In this document: piece by piece, positions 6,831 through 10,679 of the stretch
Position numbering within the stretch: position 1 is the stretch's first letter
Layout: the number at the start of each line of letters is the position of its first letter
Assembly: GCA_040880235.1 (NCBI GenBank)
Contig: JBBDIX010000089.1
Span: forward strand, 1-10,679
Length of the DNA stretch: 10,679 nt
Direction: 5' to 3'
Origin: JBBDIX01 sp040880235
GTDB lineage: Bacteria; Actinomycetota; Nitriliruptoria; Nitriliruptorales; Nitriliruptoraceae
Program-made: the position numbers and the translations under genes
Notes under the pieces: generated by a model
What the model was told of the DNA's origin: nothing
The model's database searches: none
Seen by the model: only the letters and a program-made list of their open reading frames with translations

Positions 6831-8261
6831 TCATCGAGGGGGTTCGTCGTCCCCGTCGCCCGATCGTCGGGTGCGACGGCGGTCGACCCACCCCTCCTTG
6901 ACGACCTGCCGAGCCCGCGCGATGGCCAGCGCACCGGCCGGAACGTCGTCGGTGATCACCGATCCTGCGGCCACGTACGCACCCGCACCGATGGTCACCG
7001 GCGCCACGAGCATCGTGTCGCATCCGACGAACGCATCGTCGTCGATCGTCGTCACGTGCTTGTCCTGCCCGTCGTAGTTCACCGTGACGACCCCGCACGC
7101 CACGTTCACGCCCGACCCGATCACGGCATCGCCCACGTACGACAGGTGCGGGATCTTGGAGCCGTCACCGACCCGGGCGTTCTTCGTCTCCACGTAGGCC
7201 CCGATCCTGCCCCCGGCGCCGAGCACCGTGCCGGCGCGCAGGTGCGCGAACGGGCCGACCGACGCCGAGGCGCCGACGACCGCGTCGGTCCCGCGGGTCG
7301 AGTGGACCGTGGCACCGTCGCCCACGACGCACCGGGTCAGATGGGTGTGGGGGCCCACGACACAGCCCCGTCCGATCCGGGTCCCTGCCTCCAGGATCGT
7401 GCCCGGCAGCAGCGTCGAGTCGACACCGACCTCGACGTCCACGTCCACGTGGGTCGTGGCCGGATCCACGACGGTCACGCCGACGTCGACCATCAGGTGG
7501 TCCAGGTGGCGACGGCGCAGGACCGCGGACACCTCGGCGAGCTGTCGGCGATCGTTGACCCCAGCGACCGCATCGGCGGGCGCGTCGACCGCCACGACCC
7601 GACATCCCGCGTCGACGGCCAGCGCGACCACGTCGGTCAGGTAGACCTCGCCCTGCGCGTTGTCGTCGTCGAGTCGGGCCAGTGCGTCGGCAAGGGTGTC
7701 GGCCGGCACCACGTACATCCCGGCGTTCACCTCGTCGATGGCGCGCTGCTCGTCGGAGGCGTCGGCGTGCTCGACGATCCCGGCGACGGTCCCGTCGCCC
7801 GAGCGCAGCACACGTCCGTAGCCCGACGGGTCCGCAAGGCGGGTCGTGAGCATCGCGAGGGTCGACGGCGCGTCCGAGGCCTCCACGAGCCCGGCGAGCA
7901 CGCCACCGGTGAGCAGCGGGGTGTCCCCCGGGAGCACCAGCACGCGACGGATCCCGGGATCGAGGACCGGGACGGCCTGCTGCACGGCGTGACCGGTTCC
8001 CAGCGGCTGTTCCTGGACGGCGATGTGGACCGGCAGACCCGAGTCCTCGATCTCCGCACGCACGTCATGCGCGTCGGGACCGACCACCACGACCACCTGA
8101 CCGAGTCCCAGGGGACGCAGGGCCTCGAGCACGTGGCGGACCAGCGTGCGTCCCGCCGCCCGGTGCAGGACCTTGACGAGGTCGGATCGAAACCGTGTGC
8201 CCCGCCCGGCGGCGAGCACGACGGCGGCGACGTCCGGCGCGGAGAACGGGCTCGTCGACAC
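6831..8261 (-). CDS. glmU: GlmU, bifunctional GlcNAc-1-P uridyltransferase / GlcN-1-P acetyltransferase
   Basis: GlmU is a cytosolic trimeric enzyme that acetylates glucosamine 1-phosphate and then joins it to UMP from UTP. The product, UDP-GlcNAc, is the precursor of peptidoglycan. The 476-residue protein has both domains. The N-terminal Rossmann-like uridyltransferase shows LAAGRGTR (16-23) with K30, the QEQPLGTGHA uracil-binding region (83-92) and GD at 112-113 for metal binding. The C-terminal left-handed beta-helix starts near 250 and carries isoleucine-patch-like hexapeptides, YVETKN (356-361), the likely catalytic H372 in PHLSYVGD, and the NYDG acetyl-CoA region (395-398). The GTG start at 8261 is chosen over the longer frame to 8306 because AGGAGG lies 7 bases upstream. 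An Arg and Asp-rich tail of about 18 residues ends the protein. It is the first gene of the minus-strand cluster. Confidence 0.98.
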   Translation of the reverse strand: MSTSPFSAPDVAAVVLAAGRGTRFRSDLVKVLHRAAGRTLVRHVLEALRPLGLGQVVVVVGPDAHDVRAEIEDSGLPVHIAVQEQPLGTGHAVQQAVPVLDPGIRRVLVLPGDTPLLTGGVLAGLVEASDAPSTLAMLTTRLADPSGYGRVLRSGDGTVAGIVEHADASDEQRAIDEVNAGMYVVPADTLADALARLDDDNAQGEVYLTDVVALAVDAGCRVVAVDAPADAVAGVNDRRQLAEVSAVLRRRHLDHLMVDVGVTVVDPATTHVDVDVEVGVDSTLLPGTILEAGTRIGRGCVVGPHTHLTRCVVGDGATVHSTRGTDAVVGASASVGPFAHLRAGTVLGAGGRIGAYVETKNARVGDGSKIPHLSYVGDAVIGSGVNVACGVVTVNYDGQDKHVTTIDDDAFVGCDTMLVAPVTIGAGAYVAAGSVITDDVPAGALAIARARQVVKEGWVDRRRTRRSGDGDDEPPR

Positions 8262-8268
8262 TGCAGGA

Positions 8269-8274
8269 CCTCCT
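8269..8274 (-). promoter_or_regulatory. Shine-Dalgarno of glmU
   Basis: The minus strand reads AGGAGG followed by seven bases and GTG (8261), a near-ideal site. It shortens the open frame by 15 residues and fixes the start. Confidence 0.85.
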
Positions 8275-8317
8275 GGGACACCGGACCCGGAGGTGTACGG
8301 CGCCACGGGTCGCGGGC

Positions 8318-8343
8318 GTCACGGCGGGTCGACCCGTCGTGAC
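8318..8343. promoter_or_regulatory. 26-base near-perfect inverted repeat between divergent genes, candidate operator
   Basis: The arms GTCACGGCGGGTC (8318-8330) and GACCCGTCGTGAC (8331-8343) are reverse complements at 12 of 13 positions, with no spacer. The one mismatch is 8324 against 8337. The repeat lies 56 bases upstream of the glmU GTG and 105 bases upstream of the kinase ATG. Weak promoter-like matches overlap its edges. On the minus strand these are GTGACG (8317-8322) and TACACC (8292-8297) with 19 bases between. On the plus strand they are TCGACC (8329-8334) and TACTCA (8353-8358) with 18 between. Its position between divergent starts suits an operator better than a terminator. Confidence 0.5.
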
Positions 8344-8448
8344 CAGCCACCCTACTCATGGCCTCGACTCCACGAGACGAGCCTCTCCGGCGATTCTGGC
8401 CCCCGGAACCACCGCGATGCGCCCGTAACGCTTTCACGACGGACAGCG

Positions 8449-10146
8449 ATGACGACAGTGGTGCCGCCATCCAGACCCCGCGAGCAGCCCGTGAGCAGTG
8501 ACGCACAACCGCTACGCCCCGCCGTGGGCGTTCGTGGCATGCGCCGACTCGCCGCCGGCGTGGCCACGCACGAGACCAGGGTGGCCCACATCGGCAGGAC
8601 GAACGTCGGGACGCGCGAGACCGTGCTCACCGGCCCGTTCGTCGCCGCGACGACCGCACTGGTCATGTTCTCCCTGATCGCGACCCTGGTGCCTCTGAGC
8701 AGACCCTCGACGGCGATCGATCCCGTGGGGATCCACGCGGCACTCCAGGCCACGGGGGCCGTCCTGGCCGTGCTGTGCGGCTTCGTGCTCGCGCTTCACG
8801 CACGCGTGCACGGGAGCACGGCGTCGGCCTGGGTGTCCGCTGCGTTCGGAGGTCTCGGACTGTTCACGCTCGGCCTCGGGGCCGTGGGTCCGGTGGTCGA
8901 CCCGCGAACACTGCGCGTCGACCCGATCGCCTGGCTGCAGCCCGGAGGTCGTACGGGCGTGCTGCTGCTGCTGGTCATCGCGCTGTGGACCTCTCGCCGC
9001 GAGAGCAGCTGGCGTCGCCGCCCGTCACGCGTGCTGCTGGTGGCCGTGGCGACGATCGCACCCGCGACCGTGCTGTTCCAGGTCTCCCCGGTCCTCGGCC
9101 GTCCCTTCGCGAGCGTCCACGACGTCGCGTACGGATTCGTCGCGATTCGGCCACAGGGTGTCGGTGCGCTGCTGCCGCTGCTCTGGGTCGCACTCGGCAT
9201 CGCCTACGTGTCGGCGGCGTCACGCCGCCGCGATGCGTCGCTGGCCTGGACCGCGCTCGCGTTCCTCGGGTTCGGGGTCGCCGAGTTCGGGCACCGAGCC
9301 ATGGCCGAGTCCGGCATGTTCGTCAGCGTCGGCGCGAGCGTCGTACAGGCTGCAGGACTCGCGTGCGCACTCGTCGGCGTCACCCGTCACCTGATCGTCG
9401 CGATCGGTGAGCGGCAGGGAGCCCTGACGTCGCGGGCCGAGGCCGCCGAGGCGACGGCACTCGTGACGCGCCGACTCCAGCACGAACGCATGCACGAGGC
9501 CCGCAACGCCCTGAGCGGGATCGTCAACACGCTTCGGATGCTCGACGAGCACCCCGACCGCATCTCGGAGGCGCAGCAGCGGCGCCTGCTGGCCGCGAGC
9601 TTCGACGAACTCGTGCGTCTCCAGCACCTGTTCGCACCCGACGCGTCATCGACCGCTGCCGCGTTCGACGTCGCCGACACCCTGCGGCCCGTCGTGATCG
9701 CCGCGCACGCCAGCGGGCTCGATCTCGAGGTGGACCTGCCGTCGGGCCTCGTGGGCTGGGGCTCGTGGGCGAGCACGACGCAGGCCGTGCAGAACCTGCT
9801 TGAGAACGTGCGTCGTCACGCACCCGGGTCCACGTCGTCGCTCACCGCGCGCCGCCGGGGAGCCGACGTGGAGATCCGCGTGGCGGACCGTGGCGCGGGG
9901 GTGCGTCCCGAGGACCGGGAGCGCATCTTCACCGCCGGTGAGCGCGGGACGGATGCGGGTGCGACGCCCGGCAGCGGACTCGGCCTGTCGATCACGGCAG
10001 ACCTGATGCGCAGGCAGGGCGGTGACGTCCGACTCGAGTCGGGGCGGGACGGGGGAGCGACGTTCGTCCTCACGCTCCCGGCGCCCGCCGCCGACGGCCG
10101 GCAGTGCGAGCCCGAACAGCTGTCGATGCCGGCCTCGGTCGCCTGA
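8449..10146 (+). CDS. Membrane sensor histidine kinase
   Basis: This 565-residue protein is a two-component sensor kinase. A basic N-terminus of about 60 residues is followed by about eight hydrophobic segments, roughly 62-82, 95-117, 126-146, 168-180, 194-212, 236-256, 264-284 and 291-313. I cannot match this membrane region to a named sensory domain, so the signal is unknown. A helical linker rich in Glu, Ala and Arg (about 320-345) leads to the dimerisation helix. There MHEARNAL places the likely phospho-acceptor at H349, followed by E350, R352 and N353. The HATPase domain has N-box residues N449 and N453, G1 DRGAG (D480, G482, G484), F494 and G2 GSGLGLSI (508-515). A 20-residue tail follows. 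The open frame extends upstream to 8146, but that part is antisense to glmU. ATG 8449 is the first ATG clear of glmU; its Shine-Dalgarno is weak, and GTG 8491 or ATG 8539 are alternatives. The response regulator 30 bases downstream is the likely partner. Confidence 0.9.
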   Translation: MTTVVPPSRPREQPVSSDAQPLRPAVGVRGMRRLAAGVATHETRVAHIGRTNVGTRETVLTGPFVAATTALVMFSLIATLVPLSRPSTAIDPVGIHAALQATGAVLAVLCGFVLALHARVHGSTASAWVSAAFGGLGLFTLGLGAVGPVVDPRTLRVDPIAWLQPGGRTGVLLLLVIALWTSRRESSWRRRPSRVLLVAVATIAPATVLFQVSPVLGRPFASVHDVAYGFVAIRPQGVGALLPLLWVALGIAYVSAASRRRDASLAWTALAFLGFGVAEFGHRAMAESGMFVSVGASVVQAAGLACALVGVTRHLIVAIGERQGALTSRAEAAEATALVTRRLQHERMHEARNALSGIVNTLRMLDEHPDRISEAQQRRLLAASFDELVRLQHLFAPDASSTAAAFDVADTLRPVVIAAHASGLDLEVDLPSGLVGWGSWASTTQAVQNLLENVRRHAPGSTSSLTARRRGADVEIRVADRGAGVRPEDRERIFTAGERGTDAGATPGSGLGLSITADLMRRQGGDVRLESGRDGGATFVLTLPAPAADGRQCEPEQLSMPASVA

Positions 10147-10164
10147 GTCGGCCGGTCCGAGCCC

Positions 10165-10170
10165 TACCAT
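10165..10170 (+). promoter_or_regulatory. Candidate -10 box (TACCAT) for a leaderless response-regulator transcript
   Basis: TACCAT fits the actinobacterial TANNNT -10 consensus. Six bases separate it from the ATG at 10177, so transcription would begin at or next to the A of the start codon. No Shine-Dalgarno precedes this ATG, which agrees with leaderless translation. No clear -35 is seen. The regulator could also be read from the kinase transcript. Confidence 0.45.
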
Positions 10171-10176
10171 CCCCAC

Positions 10177-10679
10177 ATGATGGCCCTGCGACCAGAAGAC
10201 GGCACCACGGCGGGAGCGCCCGCAGACCCGGACCCTGCCTCCACGCGCGTGCTCATCGTCGATGACCACGACATGTTCGCCGAGAGCCTGCTGCTGGCAC
10301 TGGACGTCGCCGGGTTCCGGGTCCAACGGGCCCCGTCGCTCGCTCTCGAGGTCGTGCTCGCCACGGGGGCCGACGCCGACGTCGTGCTCCTCGACCTGCA
10401 GTTCGACAGCGATGGCACGACCAGCCTGCCGCTCGTCGATCCCCTGCGGGCCGCGGGAGCCACCGTCGTGATGGTCACCGGGGTCGACGAGCCCGCTCGG
10501 CTGGGCGAGTGCCTCGAGGCCGGGGCCTGTTCCGTGGTCAACAAGTCCGAGCCGCTCGAAACGCTGATCCACGCGACCAGGGAGGCGGCTGCCGGCCGGT
10601 CCGTCAACCCGGGGGCCACGCGAACCGCGCTGCTGCAGGCCCTGCGGCTGCAGCGCGCCGAGTTCGGCCTGCGCACCGA
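10177..10679 (+). CDS. Response regulator, receiver domain complete, C-terminus beyond window
   Basis: This open frame of 167 codons plus two bases runs off the right edge. After an Ala and Pro-rich N-terminus of about 24 residues comes a CheY-like receiver domain starting at TRVLIVDDHDMF. Acidic pocket residues are D29 and D30, the phospho-acceptor is D73 (VVLLDLQF), the switch Thr is T101 (MVTG), and the conserved Lys is K123 (VVNKSEPLE). The VDDH opening and the AGACSVVNKS segment are typical of the NarL/FixJ group, so a LuxR-type helix-turn-helix is expected past the window edge; this is inference. The residue usually Pro after the phospho-Asp loop is missing (DLQFDSDGT). Two ATGs stand in tandem (10177, 10180) and no Shine-Dalgarno is visible. 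The kinase stop is 30 bases upstream. Phosphorylation by that kinase is the expected control. Confidence 0.9.
   Translation, partial: MMALRPEDGTTAGAPADPDPASTRVLIVDDHDMFAESLLLALDVAGFRVQRAPSLALEVVLATGADADVVLLDLQFDSDGTTSLPLVDPLRAAGATVVMVTGVDEPARLGECLEAGACSVVNKSEPLETLIHATREAAAGRSVNPGATRTALLQALRLQRAEFGLRT

Noticed and set aside
7056..8342. Open frame of 428 codons on the plus strand opposite glmU
   Set aside because: It is antisense to a complete glmU and has the same low-complexity composition, so it is a GC-bias shadow.
8146..8448. Upstream extension of the kinase frame by 101 codons
   Set aside because: It overlaps the 5' end of glmU on the other strand and the promoter region. Its sequence is low-complexity and it would place the palindrome inside a coding region.
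8262..8448. Possible tRNA or small RNA gene between glmU and the kinase
   Set aside because: No cloverleaf, no TTC-arm motif (GGTTCRA) and no CCA end could be found on either strand.
8358..8501. Small open frame of 47 codons starting at ATG 8358 in the divergent spacer
   Set aside because: It has no Shine-Dalgarno and no recognisable product, and it overlaps the kinase start in another frame. Chance is the simpler explanation, though a leaderless small ORF cannot be excluded.

Overview
The window is high-GC DNA that looks like an ordinary chromosomal region of an actinobacterium (Actinomycetota). The evidence is strong G/C bias at third codon positions, frequent GTG starts, a DUF4191 protein (a family known to me from Actinobacteria), a Prs that reads like mycobacterial PrsA in its C-terminal half, and one gene start that looks leaderless. 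The class cannot be fixed from sequence alone; a deep lineage such as Acidimicrobiia or Nitriliruptoria is possible but is only a guess. I see no tRNA, rRNA, CRISPR array, insertion sequence or phage gene.

Minus strand, 8261 down to 1: six housekeeping genes read in one direction, glmU - prs - rplY/ctc - pth - DUF4191 - mfd. GlmU makes UDP-GlcNAc for the cell wall. Prs makes PRPP for nucleotide, His and Trp synthesis. L25/Ctc binds 5S rRNA. Pth recycles peptidyl-tRNA. DUF4191 is a small membrane protein of unknown function. Mfd removes stalled RNA polymerase and recruits excision repair. The last three are joined by 4-base GTGA overlaps (pth stop/DUF4191 start at 4112-4115; DUF4191 stop/mfd start at 3462-3465), so they are very likely translationally coupled. 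The first three are separated by 84-236 base gaps holding hairpins and a tandem repeat. Five of the six genes start with GTG; only prs starts with ATG. The order matches the Bacillus gcaD-prs-ctc-spoVC-fin-mfd cluster, with DUF4191 in the slot of fin.

Divergent intergenic region, 8262-8448: 187 bases between glmU and the plus-strand genes. Its main feature is a nearly perfect 26-base inverted repeat at 8318-8343, a candidate operator.

Plus strand, 8449 to the right edge: a two-component pair. The first gene is a 565-residue sensor histidine kinase with about eight predicted membrane segments and a soluble kinase core. Thirty bases later comes a response regulator that runs off the window; its receiver domain is complete and its output domain is not seen. 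The regulator has no Shine-Dalgarno but has a TACCAT box six bases before its ATG, as in leaderless actinobacterial genes.

Most of the window is conserved core metabolism. I did not find a clearly new multi-gene system. The least explained parts are the kinase sensor domain, the divergent palindrome, the placement of DUF4191 and the structured leader of rplY.
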